Below, in pieces: positions 24,812 through 34,016 of a DNA stretch of 64,000 nt; the stretch's first letter is position 1; every line of letters begins with the position of its first letter. Source of the stretch: Streptomyces sp. NBC_01142 (GTDB lineage: Bacteria; Actinomycetota; Actinomycetes; Streptomycetales; Streptomycetaceae); contig NZ_JAPEOR010000001.1 in assembly GCF_026341125.1 (NCBI RefSeq), positions 3,038,001 to 3,102,000 of the forward strand, written 5' to 3'. Position numbers and translations under genes: made by a program. The notes under the pieces are model-generated. The model did not search any database. It was given only the letters and a program-made list of their open reading frames with translations, and had not been told where the DNA came from.

Positions 24812-25800
24812 TCCGCAGCCTCCCCTGGGGGGCAATGGCACGGATGACGGGGCGGCGGGCACTGCTCGCCGCCCCCGTCCTCCTGGTGGTGACCTTCGGG
24901 GTCTTCGCCGTCGCCGCGGCCTCCCCCTTCGACCCCGTCAAGGCGTACACCGGCACCGCCGGGCTGACCGCCTCGCAGGAGAACCTCGACCAGATCCGCG
25001 CCAACCTCGGCGTCGACCAGCCGCTGGTGACCCGCTGGTGGAACTGGCTGACGGCCGCTGTGAGCGGCGACTTCGGCGATTCCAGCGTGATGCGCCAGCC
25101 CGTTGCCGACGTCATCGCCGAGCGGATCGGCTGGTCGGCGCTGCTCGCCGCCACCGCGTTCGCCGTCGCGATCCTGCTCGGCACGGTCCTCGGTGTCCTG
25201 GCCGCCCGACGCAGGGGCGGCTGGCTCGACCGCTGCGTCAGCTCCGCGGCGTACACCCTCGAGGCCGCGCCCGCCTTCTGGCTGGGCCTGCTCGCCATCT
25301 GGTTCTTCGCGCTGAAGCTGGACGTGCTGCCGGCCGGCGGCCTCACCGACACCGCGAGCGACGTCGTCACCGCCGGCCAGGTCGCCTCGCATCTGGTGCT
25401 GCCCGCGGCCGTCCTCGGGATCTCCCAACTGCCCTGGTTCTTCCTGTACGTACGCCAGGGAGTTGCCGACGCCCTGGACGAGGACCCGGTGCGCGGCGCC
25501 CGGGCGCGGGGCCTCGCCGAGCGGACCGTGCTGCTCGGGCATGCCCTCAGGTCCGGCATGCTGCCGATGCTCACCCTCATCGGCTCTCGTGTACCCGAGC
25601 TGATCACCGGCGCGCTGCTCGTCGAAACGGTCTTCAGCTGGCCCGGCATCGCCGCCGCCACCGTGCAGGCCGCGACCTCCGTCGACTTCCCGCTGCTGGC
25701 CGCGCTCACCGTTCTCGCCACGGCCGCGGTGCTGCTCGGCAATCTCCTCTCCGACCTGCTGTACGGACTCGCCGACCCGAGGGTGGGCTTCGATGGCTGA
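24808..25800 (+). CDS. ABC transporter permease (NikB/DppB-like)
   Basis: 330 residues from a GTG at 24808 that overlaps the upstream stop as GTGA; an internal ATG at 24835 would shorten it by nine residues. Helix 1 is LLAAPVLLVVTFGVFAVAAA, then the periplasmic loop ENLDQIRANLGVDQPLVTRW typical of DppB/NikB, and the EAA loop RGARARGLAERTVLLGHALR. The end is LLSDLLYGLADPRVGFDG. It overlaps the next gene by eight bases. Confidence 0.92.
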   Translation: MIRSLPWGAMARMTGRRALLAAPVLLVVTFGVFAVAAASPFDPVKAYTGTAGLTASQENLDQIRANLGVDQPLVTRWWNWLTAAVSGDFGDSSVMRQPVADVIAERIGWSALLAATAFAVAILLGTVLGVLAARRRGGWLDRCVSSAAYTLEAAPAFWLGLLAIWFFALKLDVLPAGGLTDTASDVVTAGQVASHLVLPAAVLGISQLPWFFLYVRQGVADALDEDPVRGARARGLAERTVLLGHALRSGMLPMLTLIGSRVPELITGALLVETVFSWPGIAAATVQAATSVDFPLLAALTVLATAAVLLGNLLSDLLYGLADPRVGFDG

Positions 25801-26659
25801 CCTCGTATGGCGCTCGCACGGGCGCACCCGCCGCTCCACCCGCACCGTCCGCGTCTCGGTCTCCGTCGTGATCGTCGCCGCCGTGGTGCTTGCCGTTCTC
25901 GTCGTACCGCCGCTGGTCCAGCTCGACCAGCAGGCCGTCGATCTCGCCCGGAAGCTTCAACCGCCGTCCCTCGCACACCCCTTCGGGACCGACGACGTCG
26001 GCCGCGATCTGCTGCTGCGCTGTGTGTACGGACTGCGGGTCTCGCTGCTCGTCGGCCTTGTCGCGGCGCTGGTGGCCACCGTCATCGGCACGGCGGTGGG
26101 CGCGGCGGCAGCGGCCTTCGGCGGCTGGACCGACCGGCTCGTGATGCGGCTCGTGGACACCTTCTCGTCCGTGCCGCACCTGCTGCTCGGCATCTTCATC
26201 GTGGCCATGTTCCGTCCCGGGGCAGGGCCGGTCATCGTCTCCGTCGCGCTGACGCACTGGCTCTCCACGGCCCGTATCGTCCGCGCCGAAGTCCTCTCGT
26301 TGCGCTCGCGCCCGTACATCGACGCGGCGATCAGCGGAGGCGCGAACCGGTGGCGGGTCACAGTGCGCCATCTGCTGCCCGGTGTGCTGCCCCAGGCGGG
26401 GCTGGCGGCCGTGCTGATGGTGCCGCACGCCATGTGGCACGAGTCCGCGCTGTCCTTCCTCGGCCTGGGCCTGCCCGCCCACCAGGCGAGCCTCGGCAAC
26501 CTGGTGCAGTCCGCGCGAGGCTCACTGCTCGCGGGCGACTGGTGGCCGACGCTCTTCCCCGGACTGTTCCTGATCATCCCGACCCTCGCCATCGCGGGCC
26601 TGGCGGGCGCCTGGCGGGAACGGATCAACCCGCGCCGCCGATCGGAGCTGATGCTGTGA
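25793..26659 (+). CDS. ABC transporter permease (NikC/DppC-like)
   Basis: 288 residues. Family landmarks are HPFGTDDVGRDLLLRCVYGL, the EAA loop ISGGANRWRVTVRHLLPGV and HESALSFLGLGLPAHQASLG. Five or six membrane helices. The ATG at 25793 lies inside the end of the NikB-like gene and the stop overlaps the next GTG as GTGA (26656-26659). It forms the channel with the preceding permease. Confidence 0.93.
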   Translation: MADLVWRSHGRTRRSTRTVRVSVSVVIVAAVVLAVLVVPPLVQLDQQAVDLARKLQPPSLAHPFGTDDVGRDLLLRCVYGLRVSLLVGLVAALVATVIGTAVGAAAAAFGGWTDRLVMRLVDTFSSVPHLLLGIFIVAMFRPGAGPVIVSVALTHWLSTARIVRAEVLSLRSRPYIDAAISGGANRWRVTVRHLLPGVLPQAGLAAVLMVPHAMWHESALSFLGLGLPAHQASLGNLVQSARGSLLAGDWWPTLFPGLFLIIPTLAIAGLAGAWRERINPRRRSELML

Positions 26660-27633
26660 CCACGCCGCACCCCGTCCTGACGGTGCGCGAGCTCTCCGTA
26701 CGGTTCCGGATGCGCGGCGGGCGGCACATCGCCGCCGTCACCGGCGCGAGCTTCGACCTCGCCGCAGGCGAATGTCTCGCCCTCGTCGGTGAGAGCGGCT
26801 GCGGCAAGTCCGTGCTCGCCTCCGCGCTGCTCGGCCTGCTGCCCGGCAACGCCCGGACCGCCGGCTCCGCCGTCGTCGACGGCATCGAGCTGCTCGGCGC
26901 GGACGAGCGGACACTCGCGCGCACGGTGCGGGGGCGCCGCATCGGACTCGTACCGCAGAGCCCGGCCGCCCACCTCACCCCCGTACGGACCGTCAGATCG
27001 CAGCTGGAGGAGACCCTGCGCGAGCTGACCGGTACACCCCGGCGCGACGTACGCAGGGCCGCAGTGGTGGCGGCCGAGCGGGCCGCCTTCCCCGCCGATC
27101 ACCTCGACCGCCATCCGCACGAGCTCTCCGGCGGGCTCGCCCAGCGCGCCGCTACCGCACTGGCTCTCATCGGAGACGCGCCCCTGCTGCTCGCCGACGA
27201 GCCGACGACGGGGCTCGACCGCGAGCTCGTGGACCGTACGGCCGACGAGCTGCGCCGTCACGCCGACGAGGGCCGGGCGCTGCTGATGATCACCCATGAT
27301 CTGGCAGCGGCCGAGCGGATCGCCGACCGCGTCGCCGTGATGTACGCCGGCCGGATCGTCGAACTCGCCGACGCGGACGCCTTCTTCGGGAAGCCGGGAC
27401 CTCGCCACCCGTACGCCCGTGGACTGCTCAACGCCCTGCCCGAGCGGGACTTCGCGCCGATCCCCGGCCTGCCGCCGGAGCTCGGTGACCTGCCCGACGG
27501 CTGCGCCTTCGCACCGCGCTGCGATGTGGCGACCCCGGCATGCGGCACTCGGCCTGCCCTCGTGAACGGGTCCGCCTGCCACCACCCGCTGGGCGTGGAT
27601 GCGCCCCGTTCCCAGGAGGCGCACCGTGCTTGA
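26656..27633 (+). CDS. ABC transporter ATP-binding protein (NikD/DppD-like)
   Basis: 325 residues. Walker A GESGCGKS, Q-loop GLVPQSPAAHLTP, signature LSGGLAQRAATALAL (Leu where Gln is usual), Walker B LLLADEPTTGLD and switch MITHD are all visible. The C-terminal oligopeptide-type extension has FAPRCDVATPACGTRP, two of the usual clustered cysteines. It partners with the shorter ATPase that follows and overlaps it by eight bases. Confidence 0.92.
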   Translation: MTTPHPVLTVRELSVRFRMRGGRHIAAVTGASFDLAAGECLALVGESGCGKSVLASALLGLLPGNARTAGSAVVDGIELLGADERTLARTVRGRRIGLVPQSPAAHLTPVRTVRSQLEETLRELTGTPRRDVRRAAVVAAERAAFPADHLDRHPHELSGGLAQRAATALALIGDAPLLLADEPTTGLDRELVDRTADELRRHADEGRALLMITHDLAAAERIADRVAVMYAGRIVELADADAFFGKPGPRHPYARGLLNALPERDFAPIPGLPPELGDLPDGCAFAPRCDVATPACGTRPALVNGSACHHPLGVDAPRSQEAHRA

Positions 27634-28285
27634 GCTCGAAGCGATCACCGCCGGGTACGACCGTCGCCGGCCCGTCGTACGGGACGTCTCACTGAGCCTC
27701 GCCCCCGGCGAGGCGGTCGGACTGCTCGGCCCCAGCGGCTGCGGCAAGTCCACCCTCGCGAAGGTGGCGGCGCTGCTGCACCGGCCGCACGCCGGCCGCG
27801 TGGTCATCGACGGCGAACCCGTTCGCCGCTGGCGGCACGGCGCTCCACAGTCCCAGCGCACCGCCATCGGCGTCGTCTTCCAGCAGCCGAGACTCTCAGC
27901 CGATCCACGGCTGCCGCTGCGCGACCTGATCGCCGAGCCTCTGCGTGCCACGGGCCGCAGGAGCGAGATCACCGAGCGGACCGCTGAGCTGGCCGACGCC
28001 GTGGGGCTCACCGGCGAACTGCTGGGCCGCCGCCCGCACGAGGTCAGCGACGGCCAGCTGCAGCGTGCCTGCCTGGCGCGGGCGCTGGTGCTGCGGCCGC
28101 GCTGGCTGGTGTGCGACGAGATGACCGCGATGCTCGACGCGTCCACAACTGCCGCGCTGGTCACCGTCGTCGAGGAGTACCGCCGCGAACACGGCGCGGG
28201 CCTGCTCGCCGTCGGCCACGACCGCGTCCTGCTGGAACGCTGGTGCGACCGTACGGTCCACTGGTCCGAGCTCGGCGGCCGGTGA
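27626..28285 (+). CDS. ABC transporter ATP-binding protein (NikE-like, short)
   Basis: 219 residues from a GTG at 27626 with AGGAGG six bases upstream. Walker A GPSGCGKS is followed by Q-loop GVVFQQPRLSADPR. The signature is VSDGQLQRACLARAL, with Asp in place of the first Gly of SGGQ, and Walker B is LVCDEMTAMLD (Met for the usual Pro). It has no C-terminal oligopeptide extension, as in NikE. The atypical motifs suggest asymmetric ATPase sites in the NikD/NikE-like pair. It is the last gene of the importer operon. Confidence 0.9.
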   Translation: MLELEAITAGYDRRRPVVRDVSLSLAPGEAVGLLGPSGCGKSTLAKVAALLHRPHAGRVVIDGEPVRRWRHGAPQSQRTAIGVVFQQPRLSADPRLPLRDLIAEPLRATGRRSEITERTAELADAVGLTGELLGRRPHEVSDGQLQRACLARALVLRPRWLVCDEMTAMLDASTTAALVTVVEEYRREHGAGLLAVGHDRVLLERWCDRTVHWSELGGR

Positions 28286-28463
28286 CCCGCAGGCCGACCG
28301 GAACGCCACCGCCCCGGCGCCTGTGCTCCGCGATGTGCTCTGAGACCGTGCTGATCAACAGGTGACGCGTGGCCGAACTCTTCGCGCTGCTCTGCCCATT
28401 GGGCCGCCCGGGGCGGATACTCGCCGGTGTCCCTCCCGACCCGCAGAGCCCGGAGGCACCATC

Positions 28464-29336
28464 GTGCTGATCACCCGCCGCAGAGCCGTCACCACCCTCG
28501 CCGCCGCGCTGGCCGGCGCCGTTGCCGTGCCCACGTACGCGCAGGCCGCGCAGGCCGCGCAGAAGCACAGTGGGCCCACTCGCCCGAGGCCGCTGCGCCA
28601 GGCACATGCTCACAACGACTATCTGCACGAACGGCCCCTGCACGACGCCCTGTCGCACGGTTTCACCAGTGTGGAGGCCGACGTCTTCCTGGTGGACGGG
28701 GAACTGCTCGTCGCCCACGAGCCGGCGGAACTCGACCCGACCCGTACGCTGCGTTCGCTCTACCTGGACCCGCTGCTGGCCCGGGTGAAGGCCAACCACG
28801 GCCGCGTGTACCGCGGATACCACCGGCCCGTTCAGCTGCTGATCGACATCAAGACGAACGGGGTCGCCGCGTATCTCGAACTCGACCGCCAGTTGAGGCC
28901 CTACCGGCGGATGCTGAGCAGCTGCACGTACGGCCGTGTGCGCCTCGGCGCCGTCACCCCGGTCATCTCCGGTGACCGTAGTGCCCGCGTCCCGATGGAG
29001 GCACAGCGTGTGCGGTACGCCTTCTACGACGGCCGTCTCGAAGACCTCGGCAGCTCGGCCCCTGCCGCCTTCATCCCGCTGATCTCGAGCAACTGGACGC
29101 AGAGCTTCAGCTGGCTCGGTACAGGACCGTTCCCGGCCACGGAGCGGGAGAAGTTGCACACGACCGTCTCCACCGCCCACCGCAACGGCCAACGGGTCCG
29201 CTTCTGGGCCACGCCGGACGTGGCCGGGCCCGCGCGGGACGCCGTCTGGAGCGAACTGCTCGCCGCGCGCGTCGACCACCTCAACACGGACGACCTGGCC
29301 GGCCTCGAACGCTTCCTCCGCGCACGCGTCCAGTAG
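28464..29336 (+). CDS. Secreted PI-PLC-like phosphodiesterase
   Basis: 290 residues from a GTG at 28464, seven bases after CGGAGG. The N-terminus LITRRRAVTTLAAALAGAVA has an RRR start before the hydrophobic core, compatible with Tat or Sec export. The mature start QAHAHNDYLHERPLHDALSH is the hallmark of the PLC-like phosphodiesterase (TIM-barrel) superfamily, with VEADVFLVDGELLVAHEP as the metal/acid segment and a late FWATPD. It probably cleaves a phosphodiester such as a glycerophosphodiester outside the cell. The gene stands alone. Confidence 0.85.
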   Translation: MLITRRRAVTTLAAALAGAVAVPTYAQAAQAAQKHSGPTRPRPLRQAHAHNDYLHERPLHDALSHGFTSVEADVFLVDGELLVAHEPAELDPTRTLRSLYLDPLLARVKANHGRVYRGYHRPVQLLIDIKTNGVAAYLELDRQLRPYRRMLSSCTYGRVRLGAVTPVISGDRSARVPMEAQRVRYAFYDGRLEDLGSSAPAAFIPLISSNWTQSFSWLGTGPFPATEREKLHTTVSTAHRNGQRVRFWATPDVAGPARDAVWSELLAARVDHLNTDDLAGLERFLRARVQ

Positions 29337-29459
29337 CCCCAAGTCCCTGTCGGACAACACCCGAACGGCGGACATGCCAGTCGGCCGTTTGGGCCCTCCG
29401 TTACGCCACACTGGCGGCCGAATGCCGCAATTCCGGCGCGGCGGCGGAGGAGGTTGGCG

Positions 29460-29654
29460 ATGGCCATTTCGATCTCAGTGGTGCTGCTTCTGCTCGTTCT
29501 CGCAGTGATCTTTCTGCGCAACGGCGGACTGAAGCTGTCCCACGCGCTGGTCTGCGCCCTGCTCGGCTTCTTTCTCGCGGGCACGAGCATGGCGCCGACC
29601 ATCCAGGAAGGCATCGCGGCCACCGCCCATGTGGTCGGCAGCCTCACGCCCTGA
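29460..29654 (+). CDS. Small conserved membrane protein, 64 residues
   Basis: ATG at 29460 with GGAGGAGG six bases before it; a TTG two codons earlier is less likely. The sequence MAISISVVLLLLVLAVIFLR, then LKLSHALVCALLGFFLAGTS and the polar tail end HVVGSLTP show two membrane helices with a short basic turn. Strong SD and coherent composition make it real. I do not recognise a function, though proteins of this type appear conserved in Streptomyces. Confidence 0.75.
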   Translation: MAISISVVLLLLVLAVIFLRNGGLKLSHALVCALLGFFLAGTSMAPTIQEGIAATAHVVGSLTP

Positions 29655-30072
29655 CGGACGAATCAGCGCCGAGGCGGGACCCGTCCCCATTCGGCCGCGG
29701 TTCAGAACGCACCGGTTCGCCTCCCGCCCGGTGCGCGAAGGCGGCTCGTCTCCGGACGCCTCGCAAAGTCGGCCGTCAGGCGGGAGCAGGCCAGGGAGAA
29801 CCCGCCCGCCCACCGCCCAGCACCCCCGTCGGTGATTCCGTCCACGCCGGTGATGAGGTCAGGGCGTCTTCTCCGTCGTCGCAAAGTTCCTCCAGCATGA
29901 TGCGCCGACACCTGTACCTGCCGGGTTCTGCTGTGAAGTGGACAAGAACTTCCCGGTCGTGAAGCGCCCATGAAATATGGCGCCCATCCATGGACACCTC
30001 GAGGGGCCCGCCCTAACGTCGGGCGGCGGCGCGGCTGTACACCGCACGTACCGTACGCAACCGAGGAGCCGA
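29655..30072. other. Intergenic stretch of 418 bases
   Basis: No coding sequence with SD or family signal was found. It ends with the leader of the secreted propeller gene, whose SD GAGGAG lies at about 30063-30068. Confidence 0.4.
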
Positions 30073-31644
30073 ATGTTCCCAAGAGCGCTCGCCCGCGCCC
30101 TGGCCCTGACCCTCGCCGTCGGCGCCATCACCTTCACGGCCCCGGCCGCCGGCCGGGCCGAGGAGATACCCAAGGCCCCGGGGCACCGTCTGGTCAGTCA
30201 GTACGAAGGTGCGCCCGCCGCCGCGCGGCCGGTACCGGGGCAGGCGCCTCCGCAGCACCCCTTCCTCGCCCCCAACGGGCGCAGCGGCATGCACGCGGAC
30301 GCCGCCGGCAGCGGCACCCACCCCTATTCCGGCCCCCTCGGCCACGACCCGCGGGTCACCAGCGAGAAGATCGCGCCGATCGGCGGCGAGTGCGCCACCG
30401 CGACCTTCGACGCGGACGGCCGGCTGATCACCGTCTGCGGAACCTTCACCGGGTTCCTCCTCAAGCTGCTCGACCCGCGCACCCTCGACACCCTTGCCGA
30501 GTACCGGCTGCCACAACGCTCCTCGACCGTCGAGGCCATCACCCGGCTCGACTTCTCGAAGATCTTCAAGGACACCTCGGGCGGCGCCTACTTCTACCTC
30601 GACGACCAGGACCGGGTGATTCTCGCGGACTCGCGCCAGCACGTTCTGCGCATCGCCCACAACCAGGCATCGGACGGCAGTTGGCGCTTCGCCGTCGAGG
30701 ACGACTGGGACCTCACCGCACATGTCCCGCACGACTGCGTCAGCTGGACGAACCTCTTCCCCAGTGGCACCTGCGACCCCGTCACCTCGGTCATGCCCGA
30801 CTGGCAGGGCCGGATCTGGTGGGTGACCCGGCTCGGCCGGGTCGGCACGGTGGACCCCGAGACCTCCCGGATCCGCTCCGTCCGGCTCGAGGGTGAGGAG
30901 ATCCAGAACTCCTTCTCGGTAGCGAAGGACGGGGTCTCGATCGTCTCCGACCACGCGCTCTACAGCTTCCGCGCGGACGCGGACGGCACGCCGCAGGTGC
31001 AGTGGCGCCAGACGTACGACCGCGGAACCGGTACCAAACCCGGGTCGGTGAACCAGGGTTCGGGCACCACACCCGACCTCTTCGGCAAGGACTACGTCGC
31101 CATCACCGACAACGCCGACGACCGGATGAACGTCCTGGTCTACCGCCGCGGCACCGGCATCCCGGCCGGGGGCCGGCTGGTCTGCAAGGTGCCCGTCTTC
31201 GGCCCGGGCGCGTCCACCACCGACAACTCCCTGATCAGCTGGGGCAACAGCCTCGTCGTGGAGAACAACTACGGTTACGAGAACCCCGCCTCGCTCACCT
31301 TCGGCCGCAGTGTCGTCGGTGGTGTGACCAGGATCGACGTACGCGAGGACGGCAGCGGCTGCGACACCGTCTGGCAGAGCGACGTCCGCTCGCCGTCCAC
31401 GGTTCCCAAGCTCTCCACCGCCAACGGACTGCTCTACTTCTACGAGAAGGAGCCCCACCGGCTCGGCATCGACGCCTGGTATCTGACGGCCGTCGACTTC
31501 CGCACCGGCGAGCGACGCTGGAAGCGGCTCACCGGCACGGGAGTGTCGTACGACAACAACTGGGCGCCGATCACCATCGGTCCGGACGGCACTGTGTACG
31601 CGGGTGTCTTCAACGGCATCGTTGCCGTACGCGACCGGGACTGA
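30073..31644 (+). CDS. Secreted beta-propeller-like protein
   Basis: 523 residues with a Sec signal (LARALALTLAVGAITFTAPA, then AAGRAEE). The mature protein shows repeating strand patterns of a PQQ/SMP-30-like propeller: TATFDADGRLITVCGTFTGF, YFYLDDQDRVILADSRQHVL, WVTRLGRVGTVDPETSRIRS, APITIGPDGTVYAGVFNGIV. No enzyme motif is clear. ATG 30073 follows GAGGAG by four bases. It converges with the DUF779 gene, only 27 bases apart. Function unknown. Confidence 0.8.
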   Translation: MFPRALARALALTLAVGAITFTAPAAGRAEEIPKAPGHRLVSQYEGAPAAARPVPGQAPPQHPFLAPNGRSGMHADAAGSGTHPYSGPLGHDPRVTSEKIAPIGGECATATFDADGRLITVCGTFTGFLLKLLDPRTLDTLAEYRLPQRSSTVEAITRLDFSKIFKDTSGGAYFYLDDQDRVILADSRQHVLRIAHNQASDGSWRFAVEDDWDLTAHVPHDCVSWTNLFPSGTCDPVTSVMPDWQGRIWWVTRLGRVGTVDPETSRIRSVRLEGEEIQNSFSVAKDGVSIVSDHALYSFRADADGTPQVQWRQTYDRGTGTKPGSVNQGSGTTPDLFGKDYVAITDNADDRMNVLVYRRGTGIPAGGRLVCKVPVFGPGASTTDNSLISWGNSLVVENNYGYENPASLTFGRSVVGGVTRIDVREDGSGCDTVWQSDVRSPSTVPKLSTANGLLYFYEKEPHRLGIDAWYLTAVDFRTGERRWKRLTGTGVSYDNNWAPITIGPDGTVYAGVFNGIVAVRDRD

Positions 31645-31671
31645 CGACCACGACCACGACCGCGTCGACGG

Positions 31672-32040
31672 TCACGACTGCGCCGGATCGTCGGCCAGCC
31701 GGGACCGAATGAGGAAGCGGACCCCTTCTGGCGCCTCCAGCGAGAACCCGCTGCCCCGGCCCTCGACCACGTCCACGATCAGCCGGGTGTGCGACCACAC
31801 CTCGTACTGGCTGACCGACATCCAGAAGGAGACGGGCTCCTCGACGCCCTCCACCCGAAGGGATTCGAGGAGGACGTCGGACGCCCCCGTACGGAACTCA
31901 CCGTCCGGGTAGCACATGGGCGAGCTGCCGTCGCAGCAGCCGCCGGACTGGTGGAACATCAACGGGCCGTGGGTCTCCCGCAGTTGCCGCAGCATCGCGG
32001 CGGCCGCGGGGGTGAGTTCCACACGGGGAGCCTGGGACAT
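31672..32040 (-). CDS. DUF779 family protein
   Basis: 122 residues; ATG at 32040 with CAGGAGT seven bases upstream. The motif HQSGGCCDGSSPMC (Cys-Cys, then Cys) and the segment SQYEVWSHTRLIVDVVEGRG are typical of DUF779. Such proteins usually accompany aldehyde dehydrogenases and may bind metal or iron-sulfur. Here no aldehyde dehydrogenase is adjacent; the upstream neighbour, 91 bases away on the same strand, is a YczE-like membrane protein. Role unknown. Confidence 0.85.
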   Translation of the reverse strand: MSQAPRVELTPAAAAMLRQLRETHGPLMFHQSGGCCDGSSPMCYPDGEFRTGASDVLLESLRVEGVEEPVSFWMSVSQYEVWSHTRLIVDVVEGRGSGFSLEAPEGVRFLIRSRLADDPAQS

Positions 32041-32131
32041 GGGCGACTCCTGGAAGAGACCGAGGTGCGGGAGGAGGAGCGCGCGGCCGGCCGGTCGGCC
32101 GGATTCCATGGGACCATCCGGCCCGTTGCGA

Positions 32132-32893
32132 CTACGTTGCAGGATCCGGATCCGGATCCGGGTTTGTGGCCGGGGTCGTGGTGGGGTCCGGGGCCGCGTC
32201 AGGAGCCGGGGCGGGAACCGGGCCCTTCACCTCCAGCATGGGGATGAACATCTGCGCCAGCGGGCCGATCGCGACGGCGTAGATGACCGTGCCGATGCCG
32301 AGCGTGGCCCCCAGCAGAAAGCCGATGACCAGTACGGTCAGTTCGATGACCCAGCGGACCCCGCGGATGGAGTGGCCGCGCGCCGCCCAGCCGGTCATCA
32401 GACCGTCGCGGGGGCCGGGTCCCAGTCCCGCGCCGATATAGGCGCCGGTGGCGACGCCGTTGAGAACGACACCCGCGATCAGCACCGTCCAGCGCAGCCA
32501 CATGGCCTCCGGGACGGGGGTCCAGGCCATGAAGATGTCCATGACCGTGCCCACCAGCAGCACATTGCACACCGTGCCCAGACCGGGCTTGGTGCGCAGG
32601 GGGATCCACAGCAGAAGCACCAGCGCGCCGATGATGTTGGTCCACATGCCGATGCCAAGGCCGACCGTCCGCGACAGCCCCTGACTCAGCGCGTCCCACG
32701 GCTCGACACCGAGACCGGACTGGATCACCATCGCGTCGCTGACGCCGTACAGGACCAGGCCGAACAGCAGTTGCGACATCCGCCGGGCGGGCCGGTCGGG
32801 AATCAGCGGGCGCTGGATGACCGTACCGGCCCCGCGCGAGAAGCGGCCGGGCTTGCGCGCGAAGGGGCGCGGGCTGTCACGCGTCGATGTCAT
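32132..32893 (-). CDS. YczE/YyaS/YitT-type integral membrane protein
   Basis: 253 residues with five or six helices. Landmarks are RMSQLLFGLVLYGVSDAMVI, GLGVEPWDALSQGLS and GLGPGPRDGLMTG, the repeated G-L-G-P-WD/RDGL pattern of the YczE-like family. The Pro/Asp-rich tail (about 25 residues ending PDPDPDPAT) is likely unstructured. The start lies inside the end of metX (17-base overlap), so it is the last gene of the desaturase-MetY-C26-MetX operon. Transport of the pathway product is a reasonable but unproven role. Confidence 0.85.
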   Translation of the reverse strand: MTSTRDSPRPFARKPGRFSRGAGTVIQRPLIPDRPARRMSQLLFGLVLYGVSDAMVIQSGLGVEPWDALSQGLSRTVGLGIGMWTNIIGALVLLLWIPLRTKPGLGTVCNVLLVGTVMDIFMAWTPVPEAMWLRWTVLIAGVVLNGVATGAYIGAGLGPGPRDGLMTGWAARGHSIRGVRWVIELTVLVIGFLLGATLGIGTVIYAVAIGPLAQMFIPMLEVKGPVPAPAPDAAPDPTTTPATNPDPDPDPAT

Positions 32894-34016
32894 GGGTGCT
32901 CCCGAGTGCGGGGGTGGCGAGCCACTCTGCCACCGCGTCCAGGTACGCCGGGACCTCCATCAGGAAGGCGTCGTGCCCGCCCCGGGAGGTCTCCTCGTGG
33001 AAGTGCGCACAGCGGACCCCGGCCTTGGTCAGATGCTCGAGGATGTGGCGGCTGTGGTCGATCCCGTACAGCCGGTCGGACTCGAAACTGAAGAGACGCA
33101 CATCCGGGTCGGCAGCCGTGACCAGGTCGCACGGCGTGGCGAAGGCGTCGAACAGGTCCATGGCCGTGGTCAGGGCGAGATAGCTGTTCGCGTCGAAGCG
33201 CGCGACGAGCTTGTCCGCCTGATGCTCCAGATAGCGCTCCACGGAGTACGGCCCCCAGGCCGGGACCGTCCCCGCATCGGCGCCGCCCGGCGGCGAGAGA
33301 TCGCGCCCGAACTTGGCCTGCAGTGAATCCCCCGACATATAGGTGAGATGGCCGACCATCCGGGCGATTCCCAGCCCCACTGCCGGGCCGTCGTCGGCGG
33401 CATAGGCCCCGCCACGGAAGCGCGGGTCGCTGCGGATGGCGGCCCGCCCGATCGCGTTGTACGCCAGGTTGTCGGTGGTCAGCTGTGCCGAGGTGGCGAT
33501 CAGCCCGTACTGGCGGGCGTCCCGCGGGTGGCGCAGCAGCCATTCGAGAACCTGCATACCGCCGAGCGAACCGCCGATGACGGCGTGCAGCCGCGGGACA
33601 CCCAGGTGGCGCAGCAACTCGCGGTGGACAGCGACCATGTCGGCAACCGTCACCTGCGGGAACGGTGCGCCCGCGGGGCCGTCGCCCCTGGCGCCGGGGG
33701 CCGGCCCCAGGGTGCCCGAACAGCCGCCGAGCACATTGGCGCACACCACATGGAAACGCCGTGTGTCGATCGGCCGGCCGGGCCCCACCATCGCCTCCCA
33801 CCATCCGGGCGCGTCGTCCTCGTCGTGCCGGGTCACATGCGAATCACCGGTCAGCGCATGGCAGATGAAGACCGTGTTGCGGCCCGTGGGGTCCGGCGGT
33901 CCGTACCGTTCGAAGGCCACCGGGACATCGGTGAGGGTCCCGCCCGACGCGAGGCGCAGCGGACGGTCCGCGCCGAAAAGCAGCGCGCGTTCCGGGCGGT
34001 GAGGGGTGTCCGTCAC
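32877..34016 (-). CDS. metX: Homoserine O-acetyltransferase
   Basis: 379 residues from a GTG at 34016. The alpha/beta-hydrolase landmarks are VFICHALTGDSHV, the nucleophile elbow GGSLGGMQ (active Ser), the lid region, and the late Asp and His in LYGIDHSRHIL and GGHDAFL. It transfers acetyl from acetyl-CoA to homoserine, activating the gamma-oxygen as a leaving group. GTGA overlap with the C26 hydrolase gene (34013-34016) and position beside a MetY-like gene tie it to gamma-replacement chemistry. Ordinary methionine synthesis is the conservative reading; supply of a specialised pathway is the alternative suggested by the desaturase. Confidence 0.92.
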   Translation of the reverse strand: MTDTPHRPERALLFGADRPLRLASGGTLTDVPVAFERYGPPDPTGRNTVFICHALTGDSHVTRHDEDDAPGWWEAMVGPGRPIDTRRFHVVCANVLGGCSGTLGPAPGARGDGPAGAPFPQVTVADMVAVHRELLRHLGVPRLHAVIGGSLGGMQVLEWLLRHPRDARQYGLIATSAQLTTDNLAYNAIGRAAIRSDPRFRGGAYAADDGPAVGLGIARMVGHLTYMSGDSLQAKFGRDLSPPGGADAGTVPAWGPYSVERYLEHQADKLVARFDANSYLALTTAMDLFDAFATPCDLVTAADPDVRLFSFESDRLYGIDHSRHILEHLTKAGVRCAHFHEETSRGGHDAFLMEVPAYLDAVAEWLATPALGSTHDIDA

